The notes under the pieces were generated by a model. The model ran no database searches. It was given only the letters and a program-made list of their open reading frames with translations, and was not told the origin of the DNA. Positions 9,831 to 18,014 of a DNA stretch of 64,000 nt are shown here, in pieces. The stretch's first letter is position 1; the number at the start of each line of letters is the position of its first letter. The DNA is taken from positions 1-64,000 of the forward strand of contig CAZLQD010000025.1 of assembly GCA_964561605.1 (NCBI GenBank). The letters are read 5' to 3'. Origin of the DNA: JALUZX01 sp964561605 (lineage in GTDB: Bacteria > Planctomycetota > UBA1135 > JALUZX01). The translations under genes were made by a program, and so were the position numbers.

Positions 9831-10083
9831 GTTTTTTCGCGGATTCGAAGTTTTTCTGGTTCTTCTTTGGTCGGGGCTGGTTTTGAGTCCTTTCGGCCTG
9901 ACGTCGTAGATGTGAATGGAGCCAGTATGGGGTTTTACCTTTAAAAACCCAAGGAAAAAATCTCTTTGACATGGGGCAACATGGTTGGGAGGTGTCTCCA
10001 GAAGTGGTGTCGGAGGGGTGAAGGTGGGCCTCGGCCGGTCCAGTATCGGGAAAAACAGAAGAGATCCGAAAAGTTGACCGGCG
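9831..10083 (+). other. Spacer with no gene seen
   Basis: This spacer separates the low-GC island from the transposase relic. GC rises from left to right. No intact reading frame, hairpin or inverted terminal repeat could be recognised with confidence. Confidence 0.4.
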
Positions 10084-10510
10084 ATGACCGATACCTGGCT
10101 TCGCTGGATCGAGGCGTTTGTTGAGGATGGGAAGGAAGAGTGTGTGCCGTTGGATCTGCTGCTTGGGGTTTGGAAATTTCGCCGGCCGCCGTGATGGAGG
10201 CGTTGGTCACGGAATCGGCTGGAAGAGGTTATGGAGATCGTGGCCGGCTCGCTTGGCGCGACGGAGCGGATCCCGTCAAGGGTGCTTTCCTACGGATCTT
10301 GGGACGTCGGTCCTTGAGGACTGGAGGTAAGAAAGAGTCCTACTTTCCGGAGTTTCAGATGGCATATCAGCAGTCTACAATGCGCTGGTGATGGCGGTGG
10401 CGCAATGTTACCAACAGGGGGTATCGCCCCGGAATGTGGGGAAAGATACTCAGGCGCTTGGGATCGTGGGGATCTCCAAGGCTCTATGAGCCGGATGGTG
10501 GGCCGGAAAT
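10084..10510 (+). pseudogene. Decayed IS256/Mutator-type transposase fragment
   Basis: The stretch aligns by eye with the N-terminal third of IS256-family transposases but in more than one frame. One frame gives VMEALVTESAGRGYGDR then RLAWRDG and, further on, KKESYFPEF, matching the family pattern of E-A-x-V-T-E, a Y-R-N-G-Y-R-like turn, and a G-S-Y-F-P-x-F strand. After an indel the next frame reads NALVMAVAQCYQQGVSPRNV followed by ALGIVGISKAL, matching the V-Q-E-A-Y-V-Q-G-V-S-T-R ... G-I-S-K-S-Q-V-S-R region. The catalytic DDE core is missing and stops interrupt the frame. It is a non-functional remnant beside the low-GC island. Downstream (10511-10847) no further conserved piece or clear terminal repeat was found. 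Confidence 0.65.
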
Positions 10511-10847
10511 TCATATAGTGAGGGGTTCATGAAGGGGGTCAAAGCGCCGGCGGAGGAGCTCGGCGAGCTTGTCCCTGGCGCAGGGTGCTGCTTGAAACCG
10601 GCGCGAACCGAGGATCCATGGAGGCCCTGGGCGCATTACCCAACATAGAGGGGCTCTGATGGATCCGACCTGTCCTGGCCTCCTCCCCTGTGACACCAAC
10701 TAGACGGACACTACTGCAGAGGCGTTCGGGTGTGCTGGAAAGTTGAAAAGAACAGGTTTTTTTCTTTCCAGAAGTTTTCGTGGAGGCTCTTGAAAACCCC
10801 TTAACGGGAGCCTAACAAGGGGTGGCTTTTCCAGGAAAGGAGCCTTC

Positions 10848-11396
10848 ATGTCCGCACCAACGGTGAAGAGAGCCCTTTTACCCTGGTTTTCAGCGGGGCT
10901 GCTACTCGGTTTCGTTCAAGTGGCGGCCGTGGCGGTCCACAAGCCCCTCGGGGTTTCCACGCAGTTCGTCACCGCTGGCACCCAGGTTCTCGAAAAGGTT
11001 GTACCTTCCTACGTGGAAGGGCATCCTCTCATCGCGAAGAAAAAATACCGTGTGCCCGGGTATGGATGGTGGCTCGACATCGGGATTCTTCTCGGTGCTT
11101 TCGGTGCCTCTGTTCTTTTCAGGCGGTTCAAGGTGAGAAAAGCTCCTGTGTGGTGGGAGTTCAATCGGGGAGGAGGGGCGGGTAAGCGGTTCGCCGCAGC
11201 CTTTGCGGGGGGGATCCTCATCCTTTTCGGAGCCCGCTTGGCCCACGGCTGTACGAGCGGACAGTTTGCCAGCGGGTGGGCCCAACTCTCCTTTTCGGCC
11301 GTTCCATTCACCATCGCCCTTTTCGGGGCGGCCATGGTCACGGCCTTTTTCATCTATCCCCGGTCCCCGCATATTGAGGGAAGGGAGGAACCATGA
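10848..11396 (+). CDS. YeeE/YedE-family membrane protein, first half-transporter
   Basis: The 182-aa polytopic membrane protein has a start supported by AGGAAAGGAG eight bases upstream. Hydrophobic segments lie near residues 9-28, 65-83, 108-130 and 145-165. The motif RLAHGCTSGQ in the third segment carries the conserved cysteine of YeeE/YedE (TsuA/PmpA-type) proteins, which pass thiosulfate or other sulfur species through cysteines lining the channel. The family is often a single larger protein; here it is split, with the second half encoded immediately downstream and overlapping by four bases (ATGA). Import of a sulfur compound is inferred from the family; the substrate cannot be read from the sequence. 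Confidence 0.82.
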   Translation: MSAPTVKRALLPWFSAGLLLGFVQVAAVAVHKPLGVSTQFVTAGTQVLEKVVPSYVEGHPLIAKKKYRVPGYGWWLDIGILLGAFGASVLFRRFKVRKAPVWWEFNRGGGAGKRFAAAFAGGILILFGARLAHGCTSGQFASGWAQLSFSAVPFTIALFGAAMVTAFFIYPRSPHIEGREEP

Positions 11397-11914
11397 CTCC
11401 TGAGATGACGGGCCTGGCGATCGGGATCCTTTTCGGCGCTTCCCTCGTGGTCAGCGGCCTGGCCGACCCGGACAAGATCATCGGTACCTTGCGGCTCAAG
11501 GATCTCCACGTCCTCCGGACCATCGCCGTCTTCGTTCTCACCGGGATGGTCGGAACGTGGGTGCTTCATCTTTTCGGCGCAGCCCACTTTTCCATCAAGC
11601 CAGCCTTCGTGGTCTCGGTTCTTGCCGGGGGGGCGATCATGGGGGTTGGATTCGGTTTGACCGGCTATTGTCCCGGGACGGGACTCGCCTGTGCCGCCAT
11701 GGGTAGGCTGGACGCCTTGGCGGCGGTTCTTGGAATGTCGGCAGGCGCCCTTGTCTTCATATTCCTCTACCCCGCCGTCGGTGCGCCCCTCCAGAAGGTG
11801 TGGGACCTGGGGAAAGTCACTTTGCCGGAAATGACGGGTATCCCCTATGCGGCCTGGGTCCTCGGCCTCGGAGGGCTCGGATCCCTGGCCCTCTGGGCCA
11901 CCCGGAAGAAATGA
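11393..11914 (+). CDS. YeeE/YedE-family membrane protein, second half-transporter
   Basis: The 173-aa polytopic membrane protein starts at the ATG that overlaps the stop of the previous gene (ATGA), so the two are translationally coupled. It shows the family signature LTGYCPGTGLACA, with two cysteines in a membrane hairpin, and a Gly-rich helix (AGGAIMGVGFG) before it. About four hydrophobic helices are visible. It matches the companion subunit of two-gene YeeE/YedE transporters (DUF6691-like / PmpB-like) found in many Gram-negative bacteria, often near sulfur-metabolism genes. No sulfurtransferase or TusA gene is adjacent here. Confidence 0.82.
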   Translation: MTPEMTGLAIGILFGASLVVSGLADPDKIIGTLRLKDLHVLRTIAVFVLTGMVGTWVLHLFGAAHFSIKPAFVVSVLAGGAIMGVGFGLTGYCPGTGLACAAMGRLDALAAVLGMSAGALVFIFLYPAVGAPLQKVWDLGKVTLPEMTGIPYAAWVLGLGGLGSLALWATRKK

Positions 11915-12219
11915 AATCCTGGTTCTCCCCCGGGAGGTGAAGGGGTGAGCCGGGAAGCCCCTGCCTTCCGGGGCCGGGGGGGGGAGGATGGACTCTTCCT
12001 GGCCGGGGCCATGCCTTTTTTCCTGGGAAGGGCTTTTCCGCCCCCCCCTGGGGAGCTGTCGTGAATGCCGGCCCTTCGGGCCGTACCCTCCCCGGGAGCC
12101 CCGACGAGGGCCGACTCTCCCCGGAGCCGCCTTTTCCTCGGACCGGTGCCGGGTGTAGAATACCTCTTCTCTCCTTCAGGCCTTCCTCCTCCCCGGTCTT
12201 TTTCTTCCCGGAGGTGAAA
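11915..12219 (+). other. Intergenic stretch with a small hairpin
   Basis: No gene is supported in these 305 bases, although the frame of the next gene stays open through part of it because of high GC. A compact hairpin lies at 12069-12083 (6-bp stem CGGCCC/GGGCCG, loop TTC) without a T-run. It might assist termination of the transporter pair. Confidence 0.35.
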
Positions 12220-13209
12220 ATGAAGTCCTTCTGTTTCCTCGGCCTCGGTCTCGTCCTTCTCTCCCCCTTCGTCTCGGCCGGAAGATACGAACTCCGTGCC
12301 GTAGACAGCGTCACTATTTCCCGCGACAGGAATTTCGCTTTCTACTGGTCCACTTACCCTTATGTCCTGGCCAGCAACAGTCCCTTGTCCACCTACAAGA
12401 GGTGCGAGGGTGCACTCAAGTTCGACCTTTCCAAGATTCCGGACAATGCCAAGATCACTTCTATCTACTTGGTGTCCCACCACGCTCTTACGCCCAAGGA
12501 AAGGCCGATCATAGAGCTCTACTGGTCGGACGACGACAATTGGACCCGGAAAACCGCAAAAGGCGGTTCCTGTCCGCCCAAGACCCTTCTTTACAGGACA
12601 GGCGAGGTCCCCGGGCGGTTGGGGAGTTTCATCCTTCCCATGGATTCCAGCCGGCACGACTTCTCGGCGGATTTGAAGGACAACGTCCTCACTCTGGTTC
12701 TCAGGTGCGCCAAGTTCGTCCCCAAGAAGGAGTGCGGAGTCTGCCTGGGTGACCACAAGGGTGGAGGTCCTCCCACCCTAGTGATCTGTACCGGATCCGG
12801 TCATATCCAGACCTTCGGAAGGGGCGGAGTCGATTCCACCGGGACTAGACTCCGGTTGTGCGCAACTGGTTGTCCCGCCGCCGGCTCGAGGGTCACCTTC
12901 CGCGTGGAGTGCGGCCTTGACCTCAAGGCCCCCGGGGTTCTTTTCTTCGGTGTATCCCGGTCTTCCTGGGGGGGGATCACCCTCCCTCTCGATCTTGCCT
13001 CTCTCGGCGCACCGGGGAATTTCCTTTATACGGGATTGGAAGTCGGTCCCTTGGCGGTTCCCAACGGAGGAGGAGGGGGCTCCCTGGTCGTACCGATCCC
13101 TTCGGGATCTCTCACCGGGAGGTTCTTCGCCCAGGCCTTGCTCTTCGATTCCAAGGCCAACCGGCTTCAATGTGTCTTTTCCAACGGGCTGGACCTGGGG
13201 ATCGGTTGA
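12220..13209 (+). CDS. Secreted protein with DNRLRE-type domain and planctomycete-style C-terminal beta-domain
   Basis: The 329-aa protein starts at the ATG at 12220, directly after GGAGGTGAAA; the frame is open further upstream but without a ribosome-binding site. The signal peptide is MKSFCFLGLGLVLLSPFVSAG. Residues about 28-175 resemble the DNRLRE / disaggregatase-related beta-sandwich (VTISRDRNFAFYWS, GALKFDLSKIPDNAKITSIY), a carbohydrate-binding or surface-adhesion fold in other proteins. Residues about 215-329 form a second beta-domain (TLPLDLASLGAPG, VVPIPSGSLTGRFFAQALLF) that is recognisably the one ending the two proteins at 46730-47956 and 49822-51039. Six cysteines in the middle may form disulphides. 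No catalytic residues were recognised. Confidence 0.75.
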   Translation: MKSFCFLGLGLVLLSPFVSAGRYELRAVDSVTISRDRNFAFYWSTYPYVLASNSPLSTYKRCEGALKFDLSKIPDNAKITSIYLVSHHALTPKERPIIELYWSDDDNWTRKTAKGGSCPPKTLLYRTGEVPGRLGSFILPMDSSRHDFSADLKDNVLTLVLRCAKFVPKKECGVCLGDHKGGGPPTLVICTGSGHIQTFGRGGVDSTGTRLRLCATGCPAAGSRVTFRVECGLDLKAPGVLFFGVSRSSWGGITLPLDLASLGAPGNFLYTGLEVGPLAVPNGGGGGSLVVPIPSGSLTGRFFAQALLFDSKANRLQCVFSNGLDLGIG

Positions 13210-13429
13210 TCCGCCGGGTTTCCCTGTCTCCTCTCTTCTTCGCTTGGGGTCTTTCCCGTCGGGGCGGCGGGAAATGGAACCGGTTGAAACCTGACTGGAA
13301 ACTCCATTTAAGGTTCTTCGGTTGGGGGGATCGTAGGGGGTCGTTTCGGGCTCCTCTCCGGTGGTAGGATCGGGTTTTTCCGGAAGCTGCCGGGACAAGC
13401 CGGTCGCGGCATGGAGCAGGAGTGACGTC

Positions 13430-14233
13430 ATGAAAGTGAATCCCAAGATGGGCCTGGAAAACGTGAAGGCAGTCTACAGCGGTCCCGAGGGTGATCTCTG
13501 GGAGCTGGTCATGGGGGAGCAGATCCACATCGGCGGGCTGACTTCCTCCACGGACCTGGCGGAGAGAGCCGGGATCCGTGAAGGCTGGAAGGGGGTGGAC
13601 CTCTGCTGTTGCAACGGCGCCGGCATGCGTTTCCTCGTCCGGTTCCGCAAGGCGGCCTTCATGACGGGGGTGGACGCCACGGAGAAGGTGATCCAGCGCG
13701 GGAAGGAGTACACGAAGGCCGAAGGGCTGGAGGACAAGATCCGCTTCATCCACGCCGAGGCCACCGACACGGGGCTTCCTGAAGGGGAAGCGGACTTCGT
13801 TTGGGGCGAGGACGCCTGGTGCTACGTCGAGAACAAGGAGAAACTCATCGCCGAAGCCGCCCGCCTGGTGCGGTCCGGCGGGGTCGTCGCCTTCACGGAC
13901 TGGGTGGAGGGGCCCGCCGGGCTGTCGGACCGGGAGGCGGAGCGGTTCTTGAACTTCATGAAGTTTCCGGGAGTGCAGGACATCCAGGGATACAAGGGAC
14001 TCCTGGAGGGGAACGGTTGCAAAGTCCTCCACGCCTTGGACACGGGGAGATTCGCCCCTTACGTCGACCTCTACCTGGGGATGCTGGGCAAGCAGTTGAC
14101 CTATGACGCCTTGAAGATCATCGGTTTCGACCAGGAGTTGTTCCAGGGGCTGGCGGAGGAGATGACTTTCCTGGGGGAACTCGCCAGGGAAGGCAAGATC
14201 GCCCAGGGACTCTTCGTGGCGGTCAAAGAGTAG
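13430..14233 (+). CDS. SAM-dependent methyltransferase, first gene of the dehydratase-like operon
   Basis: The 267-aa class I methyltransferase starts at the ATG at 13430, with GGAG upstream. Motif I is VDLCCCNGAG at residues 56-65, an unusual triple-cysteine variant of the D-x-G-x-G SAM loop. The acidic motif is GVDAT (80-84), and the SAM-adenine and post-I strands follow (FIHAEATDTGLPEGEADFV). The N-terminal MGEQIHIGG (28-36) resembles the H-I-G element of glycine-sarcosine/dimethylglycine N-methyltransferases, so a small amine, acid or metal/metalloid acceptor is possible. It precedes three cluster-binding dehydratase-type subunits and their activator, separated only by a long palindrome. 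Substrate unknown; a role in the same pathway is inferred from position. Confidence 0.72.
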   Translation: MKVNPKMGLENVKAVYSGPEGDLWELVMGEQIHIGGLTSSTDLAERAGIREGWKGVDLCCCNGAGMRFLVRFRKAAFMTGVDATEKVIQRGKEYTKAEGLEDKIRFIHAEATDTGLPEGEADFVWGEDAWCYVENKEKLIAEAARLVRSGGVVAFTDWVEGPAGLSDREAERFLNFMKFPGVQDIQGYKGLLEGNGCKVLHALDTGRFAPYVDLYLGMLGKQLTYDALKIIGFDQELFQGLAEEMTFLGELAREGKIAQGLFVAVKE

Positions 14234-14247
14234 GGCTCGGGTCCGAT

Positions 14248-14289
14248 GCCCCGGCCGGCGGCCCGGCGCGCCGGGCCGCCGGCCGGGGC
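14248..14289. repeat. Perfect 42-bp GC-only palindrome between operon genes
   Basis: Positions 14248-14268 are the exact reverse complement of 14269-14289, with no loop. The left half ends GGCCCGGCG and the right half begins CGCCGGGCC. In RNA it would form an extremely stable hairpin starting 14 bases after the methyltransferase stop and ending 13 bases before the next start codon. No T-run follows, so it is not a standard intrinsic terminator; it could act as an mRNA-stability or processing barrier, or as a partial attenuator. Confidence 0.9.
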
Positions 14290-14302
14290 GGGAGGGGAAT
14301 CC

Positions 14303-15613
14303 ATGGCGGGAAAATGCGGTGAAGGGCTTCCCCCGATCGATCCGGGGGATCCCTGCTCTCCGCCGGGAGAGGGGGACTACCTGGGGCGTGCCGGGTCTGA
14401 GAAGGGGGGGGACCCTGTTCCCGAGGGGGCCTGTGGTTGCGGTTCGCCCGCGGCGAGGGCCGAAGGTGCGGTTGGGGAAATCCTGAAATGGTTCGCCGGG
14501 ATGGTCCCCCGGTGCGAGGAATACGCCGACGCCGCAAAGAAGGAAGGGCGTCCCGTGGTGGGCTTCATGTGCGAGGTGACGCCCAGGGAGTTGATCCTGG
14601 CGGCGGGGGGAGTCCCGGTGCTTCTCTGCGGGGGTTCGGCCCGGACGGCCGAGGTCGCCGAGGAGGTTCTCCCTTCCAACCTTTGCCCCCTCATCAAGTC
14701 CACCTTCGGATACCACCTGACCGGGGCAAACCCCCTCATGGAGAAGGCGGACCTCCTTGTGGGGGATACGACCTGCGACGGAAAGAAGAAGATGTTCGAG
14801 CTCCTGGCCCGGGACAGGCCCCTCTACGTCCTGGAATACCCTCAGAAGGCGGACGATCCGGGCGCCCTGGGCAGGTGGGAGCAGGAACTGCGCCGCTTCA
14901 AAGGGGTGCTGGAAGAGCGTTTCGGCCGGGAAATAGGAAACGAGGCGATCCGTGAAGCGTCGGCCGCCATGAACCGGGAACGGAGGCTCCGCCGGGAGCT
15001 GGCTTCCCTGATGAAGGCCGATCCTCCTCCCCTGACGGGGAGGCAGCTCCTGGAGATGAAGAGCATCGTCTCCTGCATGGATGGGGACCTGGAGAAATAC
15101 GAGGAAGCGATTCGAATCCTCCGGGAGATCGAGCCCCCGCGGGAAAACGCGGGTCGCCCCAGGGTCCTTCTCACGGGGGTCCCCATGGTGCACGGAGCCG
15201 AGCGGGTCCTGGAGATCATCGAGGATTGCGGAGGTCTTGTCGTCGTCCAGGAGTCCTGCACGGGGCTCAAGCCCCTGGTGGAGGACGTGGACATCGAGGC
15301 GGCCGATCCGGTCCGCGCCCTGGCGGAGAAATACTTTCACATGCCTTGTTCGGTCATGACTCCCAACAGGCGCCGGATGGATCTCCTGCGGCGGCTGGCC
15401 GCGGAATACCGGGCGGATTGCGTGATCGACCTGGTCTGGCAGGCCTGCCTCACCTACGACGTGGAGTCGGCCCTGGTCAGGGCGCTCTGCGAGGAGGAGC
15501 TGGGCCTTCCCTACCTTCCCGTCCTTACCGACTATTCTCCCTCGGATTCGGCCCGGATCGCCGTGAGGGTCGAGGCTCTCTTCGAGACTCTCCAGGGCCG
15601 GGGACACGGCTGA
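14303..15613 (+). CDS. Double-cubane-cluster-like protein of the 2-hydroxyacyl-CoA dehydratase superfamily
   Basis: The 436-aa protein starts at the ATG at 14303 behind GGGAGGGG; an upstream in-frame ATG lies within the palindrome. Residues about 65-430 match the BcrC/BadD/HgdB superfamily, with details typical of double-cubane cluster proteins: GFMCEVTPRELILAAGG (88-104), LLCGGS (107-112), NLCPLIKS (126-133), DTTCDGKKK (155-163), ESCTGLKPL (317-325), MPCS (347-350) and DCVIDLVWQAC (372-382). The cysteines at 90, 128, 158, 319, 349 and 382 are candidate iron-sulfur ligands. Double-cubane proteins perform ATP-dependent low-potential reductions after activation by an HgdC-type ATPase, which is encoded three genes downstream. 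The first 55 residues are an unusual Cys/Pro/Gly-rich extension (C5, C18, C44, C46). Substrate unknown. Confidence 0.78.
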   Translation: MAGKCGEGLPPIDPGDPCSPPGEGDYLGRAGSEKGGDPVPEGACGCGSPAARAEGAVGEILKWFAGMVPRCEEYADAAKKEGRPVVGFMCEVTPRELILAAGGVPVLLCGGSARTAEVAEEVLPSNLCPLIKSTFGYHLTGANPLMEKADLLVGDTTCDGKKKMFELLARDRPLYVLEYPQKADDPGALGRWEQELRRFKGVLEERFGREIGNEAIREASAAMNRERRLRRELASLMKADPPPLTGRQLLEMKSIVSCMDGDLEKYEEAIRILREIEPPRENAGRPRVLLTGVPMVHGAERVLEIIEDCGGLVVVQESCTGLKPLVEDVDIEAADPVRALAEKYFHMPCSVMTPNRRRMDLLRRLAAEYRADCVIDLVWQACLTYDVESALVRALCEEELGLPYLPVLTDYSPSDSARIAVRVEALFETLQGRGHG

Positions 15614-15648
15614 GGGGCGGGAACGGGGACGCTCGAGCCCGATGCGCC

Positions 15649-16635
15649 ATGGAATTACGGATTGCCTATTTTTCGCCCTTCCTTCCGGCCGAGTGGATCG
15701 CCGCCTTCGGTCTTCGGCCTTCCCGCGTCCTTCCCCGGGGAGGGGGGGCGGAGGAGGCCGGCCTGCCCCGCGGAGGGTGTCCCTTCGCCCACGCTTTGGT
15801 GAGAGAGGTCGAGGCCCTCGCCGCCGAGAGGAAGATCGGGGCCGCCGTCTTCGCCACAACCTGCGACCAGGTCCGGAGGGCGGCGGAGGATGTGGCGGCG
15901 GCGGAGCTTCCTGTATTCCTTTTCAACGTGCCCCACACCTGGGGTACGGCGGTCGCGGCGGGGCTCTACCTGGAGGAACTCCGGCGTCTGGGCCGGTTCC
16001 TGGAAGAGTTGGGCGGCCGGAGTCCTTCCCCGGAAGGCCTGGTGGATACCTGCCTTGCCTTCGACGGGGCGAGGAGGAGGCTCCTGGAGGTCCGGCCCTT
16101 CCTGGGGGCCCGGGAATGGGCGTCGGCCTCGGTCTCCTTCCAGGCTCGGGGGGGACCGGATCCGGCGATTCCGGTCAAAGGGAAACTCAGGAAGGGAATC
16201 CCCCTGGCCCTCGCGGGAGGTCCTCTCTGGGGAGAGCACTTGGATCTCTACGACCTCGTGGAGAACGCCGGCGGAAGGGTGGCCCTGGATTGGACCGAAT
16301 GGGGGGAGCGGACCTTTCCCCGGCCCTTGAGGCGGCGTTTCCTCGGGGAGAACCCCCTCATGGAGCTCACTGAAGCCTATTTCGGCGGAATCCCTGCGCC
16401 TTTCCGGAGGCCCGACTCGGCTCTCTTTTCTGGCCTGGGACGGGAGATCCGGGAAAGGGGAATCAAGGGGATCCTGCTTGCGCGGCCGCTCTTCTGCGAC
16501 TTCTGGCAGGTCGCGGCGGCGCGCCTGGCCGAGTGGACCGATCTTCCCCTGGTGGAGCTGGACCTGGCGGGAGAGAGGGGGGGGATGGACCGCCTCCGGT
16601 CCAGGGTGGAGGCCCTGGTGGAGATGCTCCGGTGA
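15649..16635 (+). CDS. Short 2-hydroxyacyl-CoA dehydratase / benzoyl-CoA reductase family subunit
   Basis: The 328-aa protein starts at the ATG at 15649 (MELRIAYFSPFLPAEWIAAF), the D-component style N-terminus in which a low-complexity entry strand is followed by P-x-E-W/L. The three cysteines expected for a [4Fe-4S] or cubane cluster are present: GGCPFAH (C44), FATTCDQVR (C72) and RPLFCDFWQ (C283). It is shorter than typical HgdB or BcrB. No strong ribosome-binding site is seen (GGGACG region). It lies 35 bases after the double-cubane-like gene and its stop overlaps the next start (GTGA). Most likely one half of a heterodimer with the following protein; the substrate is not evident. Confidence 0.75.
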   Translation: MELRIAYFSPFLPAEWIAAFGLRPSRVLPRGGGAEEAGLPRGGCPFAHALVREVEALAAERKIGAAVFATTCDQVRRAAEDVAAAELPVFLFNVPHTWGTAVAAGLYLEELRRLGRFLEELGGRSPSPEGLVDTCLAFDGARRRLLEVRPFLGAREWASASVSFQARGGPDPAIPVKGKLRKGIPLALAGGPLWGEHLDLYDLVENAGGRVALDWTEWGERTFPRPLRRRFLGENPLMELTEAYFGGIPAPFRRPDSALFSGLGREIRERGIKGILLARPLFCDFWQVAAARLAEWTDLPLVELDLAGERGGMDRLRSRVEALVEMLR

Positions 16636-18014
16636 AGGGACTGCCGAAACAGATCACCCTCGAGGAGTGGGATGCCCGGTACGGGGAGCTGAAGGCGGCG
16701 GGCCTGGAGGAGCCTTTCTATGGCGGCCCACTGGGCAGGCACTTGCGGGAGGGGGATCTTCGTCTTCCCAGGCTCAAGTTCGACCCCTCGCCCCAGGCTC
16801 TCCGGCTCTGGAACTTCCTCCTCTCCGAGGAGGAACGGCTCTTCGCCGCAAAGGAGAGGGGCTGGACCATCGTCGGGACCATGAAAGACCTGGGCACGGT
16901 GCCCGTCATGGCCTATTCCCTTCCCAAGACCCTGGCCTTCTACCCCGACGGGGCCTGGTGGATCCCTTGTGTCATGGAATTGAGCGCCGGCCTCCTGGAG
17001 GCGGCGGACCTCCTCGGGGTGGGTGAGTCCTTCTGCCCGGTGAGGGCCATGCTGGGGGCTTTCCTCAAGGAGGCCCACTTCCCGAGACCGGATCTCCTCA
17101 CGTGCTCCGTGGGAGCGGTGTGCGACGATTTTTCCGCCATCGCCCAGAGGCTGAACGGTCTGGGGTTTCCGATCTTGTGGTGGGAGATCCCTTTCAGGCG
17201 GAAACCCGGCGCAGGAGAGGAGGAGGTGGTTCTCCCCGGGGGCTTCACGGCCCCTCGCTCCCAGGTGGATTTCGTGAGATCGGAACTGGAACGGGTTGGG
17301 GAACACCTGGAGCGTGTTTCCGGCGAGAGGCTGACGGATGCCAGGCTGGCCGCGGGAATCCGGAGCGCCAACCTGGTCCGGCGGCGCATGAGGGAGATCC
17401 GGAGGCTTGTCTTCACCGCTCCGGCCTGCCCTCTTCCGGCCCTGGAACTTCTCATCGCCGAGATGATCGTCATCCATTTCTGCTCCGACAGGGAAGAGGC
17501 GGCGGAGGTGCTCGGGGACCTGGCGGATCTTGTGCGTAGGAGGGTGCGGGAGGGGCTGGGAATCCTGCCTGCCGAAGCGGTCCGGGTCTTCTGGGTGAAC
17601 CCCGTGGCGGATCTCAGGGTGATGAACCTCCTGGAGGAGTGCGGCGCCAGGCTTTGCGGGACGGATTTCCTCTTTCCCCACGGCCTGGACCCGATCGACG
17701 AGGGCCTTCCCCCCATGGAGGCCCTGGCCCGGGCGGCCCTGGCCGATCCCATGGTGGGGCCGGGTCGGGAGAGGGCGGAGCGGATCGTCCGGGAGGCCCG
17801 GGCCTTCGGGGCCGAGGCGGTGGTGGTATGCCGGATCCCGGGAGCGAGCCACTGCGCCCGGGAGGGGGAGGTCATATCCGCACTTGTGGAGGAGACCCTC
17901 GGCCTCCCGGCGGTGGAGTTCGAAGTGCCCCCCCTGGCGGATTCCATGCTCCCGGCCATCCGGAACCGGCTGGAGGCGCTGATCGAGGCTGTGAGACGAA
18001 GGAGGCGGAATTGA
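16632..18014 (+). CDS. Larger 2-hydroxyacyl-CoA dehydratase / benzoyl-CoA reductase family subunit
   Basis: The 460-aa protein begins at the GTG at 16632, which overlaps the preceding stop (GTGA); the open frame upstream is a GC artefact. Superfamily features include WWIPCVMELSAG (C113), LLGVGESFCPVRAMLGAF (C135), DLLTCSVGAVCDDF (C158, C164), and a C-terminal ARLCGTDF plus VVVCRIPGASHCARE. The C-terminus (LGLPAVEFEVPPL) is the usual final strand of these subunits. Together with the 328-aa neighbour it resembles the paired alpha/beta subunits of 2-hydroxyacyl-CoA dehydratases or class I benzoyl-CoA reductases, which use an iron-sulfur cluster to inject one very low-potential electron into an acyl-CoA. 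Whether the substrate is a CoA ester is unknown. Confidence 0.75.
   Translation: MKGLPKQITLEEWDARYGELKAAGLEEPFYGGPLGRHLREGDLRLPRLKFDPSPQALRLWNFLLSEEERLFAAKERGWTIVGTMKDLGTVPVMAYSLPKTLAFYPDGAWWIPCVMELSAGLLEAADLLGVGESFCPVRAMLGAFLKEAHFPRPDLLTCSVGAVCDDFSAIAQRLNGLGFPILWWEIPFRRKPGAGEEEVVLPGGFTAPRSQVDFVRSELERVGEHLERVSGERLTDARLAAGIRSANLVRRRMREIRRLVFTAPACPLPALELLIAEMIVIHFCSDREEAAEVLGDLADLVRRRVREGLGILPAEAVRVFWVNPVADLRVMNLLEECGARLCGTDFLFPHGLDPIDEGLPPMEALARAALADPMVGPGRERAERIVREARAFGAEAVVVCRIPGASHCAREGEVISALVEETLGLPAVEFEVPPLADSMLPAIRNRLEALIEAVRRRRRN

Noticed and set aside
13112..15859. Antisense open frame of about 915 codons opposite the methyltransferase and double-cubane-like genes
   Set aside because: Composition is Pro/Arg/Gly-rich without domains, and the plus strand carries clear enzyme motifs throughout; it is a GC shadow.
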